Under the pieces are notes generated by a model. It made no database searches. It was not told the origin of the DNA and saw only the letters and a list, made by a program, of their open reading frames with translations. Of a stretch of DNA of 64,000 nt, positions 8,191 through 17,501 are shown piece by piece (the first letter of the stretch is position 1; every line of letters begins with the position of its first letter). The position numbers and the translations under genes are program-made. Source of the DNA: Gluconobacter cadivus (GTDB taxonomy: Bacteria > Pseudomonadota > Alphaproteobacteria > Acetobacterales > Acetobacteraceae). The DNA is taken from assembly GCF_015244745.1 (NCBI RefSeq), contig NZ_JABCQI010000001.1, positions 62,001-126,000 of the forward strand, written 5' to 3'.

Positions 8191-9069
8191 CTATCCGATC
8201 TTCTGCATCACAATCAGGACCTGTGGCAACCGGACGGGATTGTCCATGTATTCGATCAGACGAAACAGACCGCCCCATGCCTTGATGATGTAATTCCGCG
8301 GAATGATCGCCTCACCATAATGCGACTGGGGCTGAGGCGGTTTCGAGGATGCTGCGTGAAGGAAACGCCCAGCCTCGAATTCCGCATTCGCACGTGCTTC
8401 ATCCGTGAAACTGTCAGCACAGGCTTCATGCCACGGATGCTCCAGGCGGATACCCGAGGCACGTTTGAGCCGCTGTTCGGCGCAGAAGGCGATGAACCGG
8501 CGGCTCTGCGTCGTCATGACCAGAATCCCGCCCGGTCTGAGCAGACGGTGAAACTCCCGCACCCAGTGCCCCGCAAGAAACTCGTCCAGATGCGAGAACA
8601 CTGACCATGACGTAATCAGATCAAAGCTCTCCGACGTCAGAAGCATAGGCGGCACCAGATCGCAGCCCAGAAAATTTAGCGCCGGATTGCTCAGTCGCGC
8701 CGCCATGAGAAAACGGTCCGTGGTTTCCGCGCCATACAGATTGGAGGGCCGGATATCTTTCATGAACAGCCGGGCAATACGTCCCCAGCCGCAACCGAAG
8801 TCCAAAAGACGTGTCTCGGGACGAACCGGCCGCCCGGCATAAGCACAGTACGCCTTGATTTCCCGGAAGAAGACATGCGCTTCGTGGATGGAAATTTCTC
8901 CATGATGCCCATGAATTTCCCGTTGCAGGTCATCGGGGGGGAAGGACGGCATCCTCACACCCTGAATTTCAGGAATGTGCACTGACGACACCAAAACCTG
9001 AAGCCATTCCTCATCGCTGATGCCACCGAAAGTTTCAAAGACGGCGCTAATACTTTCAGAATGGCTCAT
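8191..9069 (-). CDS. Class I SAM-dependent methyltransferase
   Basis: A 292-residue protein with a Rossmann methyltransferase core. Motif I is LLDFGCGWGRIARLF near 95-109, an acidic strand-2 end lies near YGAETTDRF, and FDLITSWSVFSHLDE resembles motif IV with a HLDE loop. GGILVMTTQSRRF follows. The substrate is unknown. About 85 residues precede the core and may contact the substrate. The ATG at 9067-9069 (MSHSES) is preferred to one eight codons earlier, which lacks a ribosome site. A putative partner gene for an exported protein follows. Confidence 0.82.
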   Translation of the reverse strand: MSHSESISAVFETFGGISDEEWLQVLVSSVHIPEIQGVRMPSFPPDDLQREIHGHHGEISIHEAHVFFREIKAYCAYAGRPVRPETRLLDFGCGWGRIARLFMKDIRPSNLYGAETTDRFLMAARLSNPALNFLGCDLVPPMLLTSESFDLITSWSVFSHLDEFLAGHWVREFHRLLRPGGILVMTTQSRRFIAFCAEQRLKRASGIRLEHPWHEACADSFTDEARANAEFEAGRFLHAASSKPPQPQSHYGEAIIPRNYIIKAWGGLFRLIEYMDNPVRLPQVLIVMQKIG

Positions 9070-9169
9070 TAATTCCCGCCGAAGCCGTGTCATAACGTTT
9101 ATTTAACGCATTCTTGCAGTCCCTGCCTTCCATGACCAGAGCTGGTTTATGAAAATTACGTCCTTCGCC

Positions 9170-9187
9170 AGCTCTGCGGGCAGAGCT
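9170..9187. other. Small inverted repeat in the 9.1-9.3 kb intergenic region
   Basis: AGCTCTG pairs with CAGAGCT around a four-base loop, between the divergent methyltransferase and SDR genes. No U-tract and no gene reads into it, so it is more likely a protein-binding or mRNA leader element than a terminator. Function is not known. The rest of the 255-base gap (9070-9324) shows only the SDR ribosome site. Confidence 0.3.
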
Positions 9188-9324
9188 TCTCCAGACCGAC
9201 ACAATTCCGTGTAACATTTAGAAAACAGGCGATTTTTTGTGGAATCCCGAAAATAAAGAACCGATGGTTTGGGCTGTCATGGCATTCACATGCGGATGAC
9301 GGACAATCGAAGGATCTTTTTTCA

Positions 9325-10104
9325 ATGTCCCTTTCTGGAAAAGTAGCTGCCGTCACGGGTGCCGCCCAGGGCATCGGCAAGGCCATCGCACTTCGTCTGG
9401 CCAAAGATGGCGCGGACGTCATTCTGCTGGACGTCAAACAGGACATTCTCGCCCAGACCGCCAAGGAGGTTGAAGCCCTCGGACGGCGTGCCGTCGCGCT
9501 TACGGCCGATATCAGCAACCGCGACCGGTTCGCCACGACCCTGCGCGAAGCCGCGGATACGCTGGGCGGGCTGGATATCATGGTCAACAATGCTGGTATC
9601 TGTCAGGTCAAACCGGTTCTGGAGATCGAGCCGACAGAGATCGAAAAGATCTTCAGCATCAACGTGCAGGGCGTGTTGTGGGGCATTCAGGCCGCTGCGA
9701 AGATTTTTCAGGAAAAGGGCACGAAAGGCAAAATCATCAATGCCTGTTCGATTGCCGGACATGAAGGCTACCCGCTTCTGGGCGCCTATTCCGCCACCAA
9801 ATTCGCCGTCCGCGCCCTGACACAGTCAGCAGCCAAGGAACTGGCGTCTTCGGGAATCACGGTCAATTCCTACTGCCCCGGCATTGTCGGAACCGATATG
9901 TGGGTCACGATCGACCAGCGCATGGCCGAAATCACCGGCACGGAAGTGGGCGCGACCTACAAGAAATATGTGGAGGGAATTGCTCTGGGCCGCGTGGAAA
10001 CTGCCGATGATGTCGCAGGTTTCGTGGCCTATCTCTCCAGCAGCGACGCCGATTACATGACGGGTCAGTCTGTGCTGATCGACGGTGGCCTCGTCTTCCG
10101 CTGA
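9325..10104 (+). CDS. budC: Acetoin/diacetyl reductase-type SDR
   Basis: A 259-residue short-chain dehydrogenase. The TGAAQGIG loop is at 11-18, with Asp36 in LLDVK, which points to NAD(H) preference. The catalytic residues are Ser142, Tyr155 and Lys159. NNAGICQ near 88 and the CPGIVGTDMW segment are typical of meso-2,3-butanediol dehydrogenase/acetoin reductases. I recall a biochemically studied Gluconobacter reductase of this type (Gox2036) acting on ketones. The symbol reflects family membership, as the substrate in vivo is inferred. AAGGA lies about 11 bases before the ATG. The gene is monocistronic. Confidence 0.85.
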   Translation: MSLSGKVAAVTGAAQGIGKAIALRLAKDGADVILLDVKQDILAQTAKEVEALGRRAVALTADISNRDRFATTLREAADTLGGLDIMVNNAGICQVKPVLEIEPTEIEKIFSINVQGVLWGIQAAAKIFQEKGTKGKIINACSIAGHEGYPLLGAYSATKFAVRALTQSAAKELASSGITVNSYCPGIVGTDMWVTIDQRMAEITGTEVGATYKKYVEGIALGRVETADDVAGFVAYLSSSDADYMTGQSVLIDGGLVFR

Positions 10105-10110
10105 GAGCAG

Positions 10111-10141
10111 AAAAAAGGGGGCCGGGTTCCCGCGCCCCCTT
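10111..10141 (-). terminator. Rho-independent terminator after the betaine-binding-like gene
   Basis: An 8-bp stem (AAGGGGGC with GCCCCCTT) with a GC-rich loop, followed on the minus strand by six T residues (A at 10111-10116 on the plus strand). It ends the minus-strand gene and can also stop the convergent SDR transcript. Confidence 0.85.
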
Positions 10142-10146
10142 ACATA

Positions 10147-10872
10147 TCAGCGCCCGATCAGACGGCCGCGCTGCCACGCTTCAGCCGCACTCTCAGGGTC
10201 CTGCCCGTCAACGGAAATGACGTAATCGAGGGCACTCATGACCTTGTTGCCCAGCATCATTTCCGAAAGTTCGTCCAGCAGATCGCTGTCCGCCTGACGC
10301 GCCACATCCTCACGCAGGATCATCCGCGCAGACATCTCGCCACCAAGCAGACGCGACGGGTCTTCGAGCACGGTCAGCAGATCGGTATGGAACACAGCGT
10401 GCGGCTGTGTTGCAACCACAAGCGGCCTTTCGCCAGCATCGCGAGCCTTCTCCAGACGCTCGATCAGAGCACCCTCGCCAATGCTTTCAATAGACAGAAC
10501 CGAAAGCGCCGGAAGCTGCTTGAGCGCCTCTTCCAATGCCTGACGGCTGTCATCGGCCACGATGATCCGATCCACATCCGTTGCAGTCAGGGTTCCGACA
10601 GCGCCCAGCGGCGTCAAGGCTGCGAAGCTGACAACCGGCTGATAGAGGTCTCCCAGAACCCGAAGGCCCGGGCCGGCGAGACGCTCGTCACGCGGGAACC
10701 AAGCGGAAACCAGAAGGTCGACCTCCCCCTGTTCCAGCGCATCTTCGACATCATCGGGATCAAGATCGACATACTCGACCTCGACCTCATAGGCCTCAAG
10801 CACGCGCGCGACCGCGCTGGCACATCCCGCATGCAACGAGGTGTACAGATGGCCGATCGTCATTTGTGTCAT
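10147..10872 (-). CDS. Glycine betaine substrate-binding (OpuAC)-like protein without signal peptide
   Basis: A 241-residue protein resembling the substrate-binding domain of betaine/choline ABC transporters. Seen: a VARVLEAYEVEVEYVDLDP opening, then EGEVDLLVSAWFP-type text (here EQGEVDLLVSAWFPRDERL), a hinge-like Leu-rich middle, and a C-terminal AAEAWQRGR helix. There is no signal peptide or lipobox, so it should be cytoplasmic. No permease or ATPase gene adjoins it. The usual aromatic cage for betaine cannot be identified with confidence. It could be a cytosolic ligand-binding protein. The gene ends at a strong terminator. Confidence 0.65.
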   Translation of the reverse strand: MTQMTIGHLYTSLHAGCASAVARVLEAYEVEVEYVDLDPDDVEDALEQGEVDLLVSAWFPRDERLAGPGLRVLGDLYQPVVSFAALTPLGAVGTLTATDVDRIIVADDSRQALEEALKQLPALSVLSIESIGEGALIERLEKARDAGERPLVVATQPHAVFHTDLLTVLEDPSRLLGGEMSARMILREDVARQADSDLLDELSEMMLGNKVMSALDYVISVDGQDPESAAEAWQRGRLIGR

Positions 10873-10946
10873 GAGAATGGGTCCGTCAGGCAGAAAATTG
10901 AAACGTGAGACCGTGATTAGGCCCCACGTTCCAGTTTGTCACGACC

Positions 10947-13031
10947 TTACCAGATCTTTACGCGCTGATCCGGTGCCAGATAGAGCTTCTGGCCGGGTTT
11001 TACATCAAACGCCCCATACCAGGCATCAATGTTATGAGCCGGGATGTTAACGCGCGTGATCGCCGGGGCGTGTTCGTTGGAGAGAACCTGCTGACGCAGC
11101 GCATCCGGACGGTCCTTCTCCCGCCAGACCTGCGCCCAGCCAAGGAACACGCGCTGATCGCCCGTCAGACCATGTACGACCGGCGCGGGCTGACCGTGCA
11201 GCGAGTCATGATAAGCCTGAAGGCCGAGGTTCAGACCACCGGAATCCGCGATGTTCTCGCCCATGGTCATCTTGCCGTTCACATACAGGCCCGGCAGGAC
11301 TTCCTGTGCATCGTACTGCGCGGCCAGACGGTCGGCCAGCTTCTGGAAGGCCTCTGTAGACGCCTTGCTCCACCAGTCGTTCAGACGTCCATGTTCGTCG
11401 TAGTGACGACCCTGATCGTCGAAGCCGTGGCTCATTTCATGGCCGATCACGCCACCGATACCACCGTAATTGACGGCTGTATCGCCCTTCGGATCGAAGA
11501 ACGGGGGCTGAAGGATCGCAGCCGGGAACACGATCTCGTTCATGGTCGGATCGTTATAAGCGTTCACCGTCTGCGGCGTCATGCCCCATTCGTCACGATC
11601 AACCGGCTTGTCGAGCTTGTCCAGATCGTGCTGCCAGCTGAACGCCGCACCACGCACGGCATTGCCGTAGACGTCGCCCTTGCGGATGTCGAGCTTGCTG
11701 TAATCCCACCATTTTTTCGGATAACCGACCTGAATGGCAAAATGATCCAGCTTGTTCAGAGCGGCCTTGCGGGTCGGCTCGTCCATCCAGCTGTTGTGCT
11801 CCAGACGGTCATGGAACGACGCTTTGACCTTCTGCACCAGATCCGTGATCTGCGCCTGTGCGGAAGGCGGGAAATAGCGCGCAACATATTCGCGGCCCAG
11901 TGCCCAACCCAGTGCACCATTCGTCACGCGCACGGCACGCTTCCAGCGCGGAGACTGCTGCGCCACGCCCGACAGCGTATGGCTGTTGAAGTCGAACGAC
12001 GCATCATAGAAGTTGCTGGACAGATAACCGGCAGCATTGTCTCCGAGATGGAACGCCAGCCAGGCGCGCAGCGTCGCAGGGTCAGCAGCCTTGAGAACGG
12101 CCGTCATCGCCTTGATTCCGGCGGGTTCACGCACGTCGATCTTGCGGCTTTCGAGCCCTTCTGCCGGAAGGCCGGCGCTGGTCAGGAACGTGACCCAGTC
12201 GAAGTCCGGCGCGAGCTTCTGAAGCTCGGACACCGGCATCGGGTTGTAAATTTTGAGCGGATCACGGGTCTGGTCGCGCGGCACTTCGACCTTGGCCAGA
12301 GCCGTTTCGAGATCAACCACGGCCTGCGCGTTCTTTGCAGCGTCCGGCCAGCCCTCAAGCGTCAGCATCTTGGCGATATAGGCCTGATAGGCCTTCTTTT
12401 TGTCCGCCAGCTTGGGGTTTGTGTAGTAGCTCGTGTCCGGCAGACCGAGGCCACCGCTCACGCCGATGCTCATGCCCTGATCGAGCATCAGCATATACCG
12501 TTCCGGGTCCTTTTGGTCCTGCTCCACGCCGATCTGGAACGTGGAGAACATCATGGACTTCAGAGACGCACCGAACGCTGCGGCAAGTGACTTGCCATCG
12601 TTAACGTTACGAATTATTTCAAGATCAGCTGCAAGAGGCTTGCCCCCAAGGCGGTCCACGGCCTTCTGGTCAAGGAAGCTGGCGTAATAGGTTCCGATTT
12701 TGCCCATGTCGTCCGTGGGCTGTTCAGTAACCTTCTTTGCGGCTTCGTCGAGAATGGTCTTCTGACGCGACAGGGAGAGTTCATACAGGATACGGAACGG
12801 GCCGTAGCTGCTCATATCCCCGGGGATTTTGAGGTTTTTGAGATAGGTACCGTTGGCATATTCGAAGAAATTGTTGCCCGGCTCAACGGCGCGGTTCATC
12901 CCGGCTTCATCAAAGCCCCAGCCCGCATTGTAGCCAGCAGCCTGTGCACCGGAAACCATCAGGCCTCCAGCGAGGGCGAGAAGGCTGGCCCCATATTTCA
13001 GAGTATGTCGTGACGTAAGGAATCGTTTCAC
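10947..13031 (-). CDS. M13 family (neprilysin/PepO) zinc metallopeptidase, exported
   Basis: A 694-residue secreted gluzincin. A GTG at 13029-13031 with GAGG six bases upstream gives MKRFLTSRHTL and a good signal peptide ending SGAQA. An ATG four codons earlier is possible but lacks a ribosome site. The zinc motif HEMSH is at about 531-535, followed by GFDDQGRHYDEHG. The third ligand is in ENIADSGGLN. The N-terminal half is the alpha-helical cap typical of M13. Length is as expected for the family. It probably degrades small peptides in the periplasm. It follows a Dabb gene by about 83 bases. Confidence 0.93.
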   Translation of the reverse strand: MKRFLTSRHTLKYGASLLALAGGLMVSGAQAAGYNAGWGFDEAGMNRAVEPGNNFFEYANGTYLKNLKIPGDMSSYGPFRILYELSLSRQKTILDEAAKKVTEQPTDDMGKIGTYYASFLDQKAVDRLGGKPLAADLEIIRNVNDGKSLAAAFGASLKSMMFSTFQIGVEQDQKDPERYMLMLDQGMSIGVSGGLGLPDTSYYTNPKLADKKKAYQAYIAKMLTLEGWPDAAKNAQAVVDLETALAKVEVPRDQTRDPLKIYNPMPVSELQKLAPDFDWVTFLTSAGLPAEGLESRKIDVREPAGIKAMTAVLKAADPATLRAWLAFHLGDNAAGYLSSNFYDASFDFNSHTLSGVAQQSPRWKRAVRVTNGALGWALGREYVARYFPPSAQAQITDLVQKVKASFHDRLEHNSWMDEPTRKAALNKLDHFAIQVGYPKKWWDYSKLDIRKGDVYGNAVRGAAFSWQHDLDKLDKPVDRDEWGMTPQTVNAYNDPTMNEIVFPAAILQPPFFDPKGDTAVNYGGIGGVIGHEMSHGFDDQGRHYDEHGRLNDWWSKASTEAFQKLADRLAAQYDAQEVLPGLYVNGKMTMGENIADSGGLNLGLQAYHDSLHGQPAPVVHGLTGDQRVFLGWAQVWREKDRPDALRQQVLSNEHAPAITRVNIPAHNIDAWYGAFDVKPGQKLYLAPDQRVKIW

Positions 13032-13114
13032 AATGTACCTCATTCCAGAGTGGTGCCTTTAGAATGAGGTATAAAGTATCATTTCGTCAAAAGGACAAAA
13101 CGCCTCCGCTCCGC

Positions 13115-13750
13115 TCAGCGGGTTTTGTGGACTTTTTTGGATTTTGCGCCCGTACCTTCCGGCGTCACGACAGCCGCGACCGGGTAATCGAAAGCGACGA
13201 CCTTTTCGAGATAAGGCGCGGCAAATTCCTTGAAGGCTTCATGGGCGGGATCAATGAACGCCACGTCCGTTACGACAGGTTTGCCGACATAATAATTCCG
13301 GTCTCCTTCGGAACGAAACGTCACAAGAAATGCCTGCTGAAGACCGGCATCTACCCCCTCGCCACTATTCTGAAAGCCGGTCTCGATGCTGACGACAACC
13401 GGCTTGCCATCAGAACGACGGCTGTCCTGCGCGAGATGCAGGAAACGGCCCGACACTTCAGCACGCTGGGCCGTTGTGGAATCCTTGGTGTAGCGAAACA
13501 TGACCATGTGCCGGACCGGACCAACACGCCAGTCTGGAGCAGTGAACTGCGCATAGCCGACCTGTTTGGCCAACTGCTGGGCAGACAGGGTGGCGGGGCT
13601 CACCGTATCGGTTTTGACCGGACCGGAGGACGCGATCGGCAGGGAATAAGGGTCCGCTTTCGCTGTCGGAAACTGATACAGTCCGGCGGCACAGAGGGAC
13701 AGGGTTGCGCCGTAGACGGCACGACGGGAGAAAATGGCGGAAACGGTCAT
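13115..13750 (-). CDS. Exported Dabb (stress-responsive alpha/beta barrel) domain protein
   Basis: A 211-residue protein with an N-terminal hydrophobic stretch (VYGATLSLCAAGLYQF) that reads as a signal peptide or Tat-like leader after FSRR. The central VRHMVMFRYTKDSTTAQR and late AHEAFKEFAAPYLEKVVAFDY are the beginning and end of a Dabb/stress-responsive A/B barrel, a dimeric ferredoxin-like fold. Ligand unknown. The C-terminal tail is Lys-rich. GGAG six bases before the ATG supports the start. It precedes the M13 peptidase on the same strand. Confidence 0.8.
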   Translation of the reverse strand: MTVSAIFSRRAVYGATLSLCAAGLYQFPTAKADPYSLPIASSGPVKTDTVSPATLSAQQLAKQVGYAQFTAPDWRVGPVRHMVMFRYTKDSTTAQRAEVSGRFLHLAQDSRRSDGKPVVVSIETGFQNSGEGVDAGLQQAFLVTFRSEGDRNYYVGKPVVTDVAFIDPAHEAFKEFAAPYLEKVVAFDYPVAAVVTPEGTGAKSKKVHKTR

Positions 13751-13851
13751 CGAAATCTCCGGACGCAGGCGAAAGAATCAGGCGTCTTTCATGGCACAGA
13801 CGCCCGGTTTCGTCTTCTGTTTTCCAGTTTCCGGATGTTGCGTGGAAGTCC

Positions 13852-14673
13852 TCAGGCCTGAACCTGTTTCCTGAAAACTTTCCGGCGCCACTGGATCAAC
13901 CGATAGACCAGCGAAGATGCCAGCTTCTGCCAGCGCGAATGCGGCGTAAAACCGATCGTCTTGAAAATCATCGCCGTCACGCGGTCGATATGTTTGGGCT
14001 GATAGAAGCCCATCGCCTTGGACATATAGGCCGCGATGCAGCGCTGATGGTCATAGGCCATGCCCGGTGGCTCGTTGGTCGTGTGATAGGCCGAGGCGAG
14101 TTCGTCGTCTTCGCTTTCCGTCACACGGCCCAAGGCAATGCGCGTCCGTGCCCACACGCCGAGCTTCTCGCGCTTCAGATAACGGCGCATGTGATCGTAG
14201 AACAGCTTGAAATGCCGGTATTCGTCCGCTGCGATCTGCTTGCAGATGGCCTTGAGCAATGGCTCGTCCGTCGCGTCCGCAAGTGCCGTATAAAAGGACG
14301 ACGTGCCGGTTTCGACCATACATCGCGCAATCAGTTCGCCAGTGCGGGAGCCACGGATCGAAGCATCCACATCGGCGTCGATCTTGTAGGACGCACGGTA
14401 GCGGTCGAAAGCCTTTTCATAGTTCCAAGACGGATCGGCCAGCATGGCCCAGCGGCCAAGCGCATCGCCGTGCTGAACTTCTTCGACGGCCCAGTTTGCA
14501 GCAGCAGCACTGAAATCCGGGTCTCCCACAAAAACGCGACGCAGATATTCGGCATAATCGAGACCGTTCTTTTCCACCACGGAAGCAGCCTTCACGAGGG
14601 GGATAATCTCGGGGTCCACGCGGGACGGATCAAAGGAGTTCCAGTCCATCTGATCGATATGCCAGTGTTTCAT
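13852..14673 (-). CDS. Ferritin-like di-iron protein (acyl-ACP desaturase-like)
   Basis: A 273-residue helical protein with two Glu/His di-iron clusters: Glu34, EEVQH at 64-68, Glu121, and DEYRH at 150-154. This spacing fits ferritin-like oxygenases, including soluble acyl-ACP desaturases and related AurF/MiaE-type enzymes. Substrate unknown. The ATG at 14671-14673 has GAGG seven bases upstream. A longer in-frame start would overlap the divergent bioB start and is rejected. The C terminus is basic (QWRRKVFRKQ), perhaps membrane-associating. Confidence 0.78.
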   Translation of the reverse strand: MKHWHIDQMDWNSFDPSRVDPEIIPLVKAASVVEKNGLDYAEYLRRVFVGDPDFSAAAANWAVEEVQHGDALGRWAMLADPSWNYEKAFDRYRASYKIDADVDASIRGSRTGELIARCMVETGTSSFYTALADATDEPLLKAICKQIAADEYRHFKLFYDHMRRYLKREKLGVWARTRIALGRVTESEDDELASAYHTTNEPPGMAYDHQRCIAAYMSKAMGFYQPKHIDRVTAMIFKTIGFTPHSRWQKLASSLVYRLIQWRRKVFRKQVQA

Positions 14674-14776
14674 TCTGCAACCTCGTCCGTTTTCCGGCTC
14701 ACCAATAGTGACGATCAGATGACACGGTGGGACAATTTTGGGTAGGTGTGATGCAGCAACCCTTGGAGATTGATCC

Positions 14777-15817
14777 GTGACGGCCACCCATACGCCCCTC
14801 CCAGACGTCCGCCACGACTGGACCCGCGACGAAGTCGAAGCCCTTATCAGCCTGCCCTTCCCCGAGCTGATGTACCGCGCACAAACCCTTCACCGCCGCT
14901 ATTTCGACCCCACGAAAGTGCAGATTTCCACGCTTCTTTCGATCAAGACGGGCGGCTGCCCGGAAGACTGCGCCTATTGTCCGCAGAGCGCGCTTCACGA
15001 AAAAAGCGTCAAGGCCGAGCGCCTGATGGCCGTGGAATCCGTCCTGAAGGAAGCACGCGCTGCCAAGAAAGCCGGTGCGGGCCGATTCTGCATGGGCGCC
15101 GCCTGGCGCACGCCGAAGGATCATGACCTCGACACCGTCTGTGAGATGATCGAAGGCGTGAAGTCGCTGGGGCTGGAAACCTGCGTGACGCTCGGCATGC
15201 TCGACGCGCAGCAGACGGAGCGCCTGAAGACGGCGGGCCTAGATTATTACAACCACAATCTCGACACGTCCGAAGAGTTCTACGGCTCCATCATTTCCAC
15301 CCGTACCTATCAGCAGCGTCTCGACACGCTTTCGAACGTGCGCGACGCGGGAATCAATGTCTGCTGTGGCGGAATCGTGGGCATGGGTGAAGACCTGTCC
15401 GACCGCGCCGGCCTACTGATGACGCTCGCCAACCTTCCCAAGCACCCCGAGAGCGTGCCCATCAACCTGCTCGTCCGCGTTGAAGGCACCCCGCTGGGCG
15501 AGGCCGAAGCCGTTGATCCGATCACCTTCGTCCGCATCATCGCCACGGCCCGCATCATGATGCCGGAAAGCCATGTCCGCCTTGCCGCAGGCCGCGAAAA
15601 CATGACCGACGAAGCCCATGCGCTGTGCTTCCTCGCGGGTGCGAACTCGATCTTCTGCGGCGAAAAGCTCCTGACCACGCCTAACCCGGCCGAACATCGC
15701 GACCGCCAGCTTCTCTCCGCGCTCGGAATGTCTCCGATGGTGCAGTCCGAAGCCGAAATGGGCACGATGCGCCCGGCTGTGGTGGAAGAAGCCGTCTGCG
15801 AGATGGCTGCGTCCTGA
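14777..15817 (+). CDS. bioB: Biotin synthase
   Basis: A 346-residue radical-SAM enzyme that inserts sulfur into dethiobiotin. The SAM [4Fe-4S] ligands are Cys61, Cys65 and Cys68 in [20 protein letters not shown] and the late LAAGRENM carry residues binding SAM and the [2Fe-2S] cluster. It starts with GTG, with GGAG about 9 bases upstream. No other bio genes adjoin it, and I see no BioR-like palindrome in the 103-base upstream gap. It ends at a strong terminator. Confidence 0.97.
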   Translation: MTATHTPLPDVRHDWTRDEVEALISLPFPELMYRAQTLHRRYFDPTKVQISTLLSIKTGGCPEDCAYCPQSALHEKSVKAERLMAVESVLKEARAAKKAGAGRFCMGAAWRTPKDHDLDTVCEMIEGVKSLGLETCVTLGMLDAQQTERLKTAGLDYYNHNLDTSEEFYGSIISTRTYQQRLDTLSNVRDAGINVCCGGIVGMGEDLSDRAGLLMTLANLPKHPESVPINLLVRVEGTPLGEAEAVDPITFVRIIATARIMMPESHVRLAAGRENMTDEAHALCFLAGANSIFCGEKLLTTPNPAEHRDRQLLSALGMSPMVQSEAEMGTMRPAVVEEAVCEMAAS

Positions 15818-15836
15818 CCGTCAGATCGACCGCTAT

Positions 15837-15871
15837 GGGGAAGCACTCGAAAGGGCGCTTCCCCTTTTTTT
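15837..15871 (+). terminator. Rho-independent terminator of bioB
   Basis: GGGGAAGC pairs with GCTTCCCC around a 12-base loop and is followed by seven T residues. It starts 19 bases after the bioB stop codon. Confidence 0.93.
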
Positions 15872-15940
15872 ATGCTTGGCGTGCGGCCGCTTCTTCCCTA
15901 AACCCACGCCCTTTGCCCATACCGGAAGAAAGCAGAACCG

Positions 15941-17242
15941 ATGACGACGCCCGGACACAACCAGACCAAAATCCGCGTCGGAATTGACTTCGGCACCACC
16001 AACAGCGTGGTCGTGATTGCGGATGAGAATGGCAATACCCACCCTGCCCGCTTTGTCTTCACGGATCACGCCACCAGCGAAACCTGCCGCACGCTGCTCT
16101 GCCTGTGGATGGATCAGGACGGACGCCGCCGTATCATGAAAGACGCGATCGGGCTGGACGCCATCGAGGCTTATCTGGACGACCCGGCCGAGAGCCGTCT
16201 GATCATGTCCATGAAGACCTATCTCGCGCAGGGGTCTTTTCGTGAGACGCGGGTTTTCAGCAATGTCATGACGCTCGAAGCCCTGATCGCACGCTTTCTG
16301 ACGTCTCTCATGGACAAGGCCGGACTGAACCCGTCTGATGTGAGCGCCACGATCGGTCGCCCCGTGCGATTTGCGGGTGAGCTGGCCGATGATTCGCTCG
16401 GTGTGGACCGTCTGCGGGAAAGTTTTCTGGAAGCGGGTTTTCCCGAACCCAATATTGTTCTTGAACCCGAAGGCGCGGGCTGGCGCTTCATGCAGCGCCT
16501 CGACCGTCCAGCAACTGTTCTGGTCGGCGATTTTGGCGGCGGCACCAGCGATTTCTCGATCATGCGCTTTGATCCGCAGGCGACCCAGCGGGTTACGACA
16601 CTGGGCCATTCGGGTGTGGGCATCGCGGGCGACCAGTTCGACTACCGTATCATCAGCCATGCCGTAGCCCCGGCGCTGGGCCGGGACGCAACCTATCGCG
16701 TCATGGGTGGACAACCCCTGCCCGTCCCGGCGGAATGGTTCGCAAGCCTCGGCCGCTGGCATCGGCTGTCGCTGATGCGGACTCCCCAGACGCTGCGGGA
16801 CATTGCGGACGTCGCCAAAACATCGTCAGAGCCGGAGAAGCTCCGCAGCCTGTTGCGTCTGATCGAAGATCAGGAAGGCCAGAATCTTTATCGTGCGGTT
16901 GGACAGGCCAAGAGCGATCTGTCGCGTCAGGACAGCACTGTTCTGCGCTTCATCCATCGGGATCTGAAAATCGAAGAAACCATCACCCGCGCGGATTTTG
17001 AAAGCTGGATTGCCCCTGATCTGAGCCGTCTGGACGACGCGATCGAAGACGCCATGCGTCAGACTGGTCTGGGGCCGAGTGATATTGACCGGGTCTTCCT
17101 GACAGGGGGCACATCTTTCGTCCCCGCAGTCCGCAACCTGTTCGACCGGCGTTTCGGCGCGGAACGCGTGGATGGAGGGTCAGAGTTTGTGTCAGTTGCC
17201 GAAGGGTTGGCCTTGATTGAACGTGAGCGCCATCTGGCCTGA
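15941..17242 (+). CDS. Short Hsp70-family protein (YegD-like)
   Basis: A 433-residue actin/Hsp70 ATPase-fold protein. The phosphate-1 loop is DFGTTNSVV near 15-23, the phosphate-2 region is GDFGGGTSDFS near 193-203, and the adenosine motif is FLTGGTSFVPAVR near the C terminus. It stops right after the nucleotide-binding domain, so there is no substrate-binding domain of the DnaK kind. This is the known architecture of YegD-type proteins, whose clients are unknown. It is transcribed alone between the bioB terminator and an AT-rich gap. Confidence 0.88.
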   Translation: MTTPGHNQTKIRVGIDFGTTNSVVVIADENGNTHPARFVFTDHATSETCRTLLCLWMDQDGRRRIMKDAIGLDAIEAYLDDPAESRLIMSMKTYLAQGSFRETRVFSNVMTLEALIARFLTSLMDKAGLNPSDVSATIGRPVRFAGELADDSLGVDRLRESFLEAGFPEPNIVLEPEGAGWRFMQRLDRPATVLVGDFGGGTSDFSIMRFDPQATQRVTTLGHSGVGIAGDQFDYRIISHAVAPALGRDATYRVMGGQPLPVPAEWFASLGRWHRLSLMRTPQTLRDIADVAKTSSEPEKLRSLLRLIEDQEGQNLYRAVGQAKSDLSRQDSTVLRFIHRDLKIEETITRADFESWIAPDLSRLDDAIEDAMRQTGLGPSDIDRVFLTGGTSFVPAVRNLFDRRFGAERVDGGSEFVSVAEGLALIERERHLA

Positions 17243-17501
17243 ACCGACGCCTATACAATCAAAATCACTATCCCATTCAGGACGATACAAAAGACAATTA
17301 CTTAAAGAACACTATATTATACTTTTTTATTTAGTGAAGAAGGTTCCAGATTATGTGATTGGGAATTTTCTTCAATAAGGATTTTATCTTTCCTTGGAGA
17401 ACCAGAAACGCACCGTGGGAATCCCTAAGCGTTCTGCTTTTACAGGCCAGATTTACAGTCATGCATCATGCAGGCCATGATCGCAGGAAAGAACAGCAGA
17501 C
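17243..17501. other. AT-rich intergenic region upstream of the porin gene
   Basis: 259 bases without a gene and far more AT-rich than the surroundings, especially around 17290-17400, where A/T runs such as TATATTATACTTTTTTATTTAG occur in short pieces. It probably holds the porin promoter and may be bent. No confident -35/-10 pair can be fixed by eye. A CATGCATCATGCAGGCCATG stretch lies close to the porin start. Confidence 0.4.

Noticed and set aside
11034-12590. 518-codon plus-strand frame opposite the M13 peptidase
   Set aside because: Antisense shadow of a clear zinc peptidase; no recognisable domain or ribosome site.
14674-14776. Possible BioR operator or riboswitch before bioB
   Set aside because: No TTATCTATAA-like palindrome or structured leader can be seen in this short gap.
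17243-17501. tRNA or mobile element remnant in the AT-rich gap
   Set aside because: No cloverleaf, terminal repeats, or transposase fragment could be found by eye.
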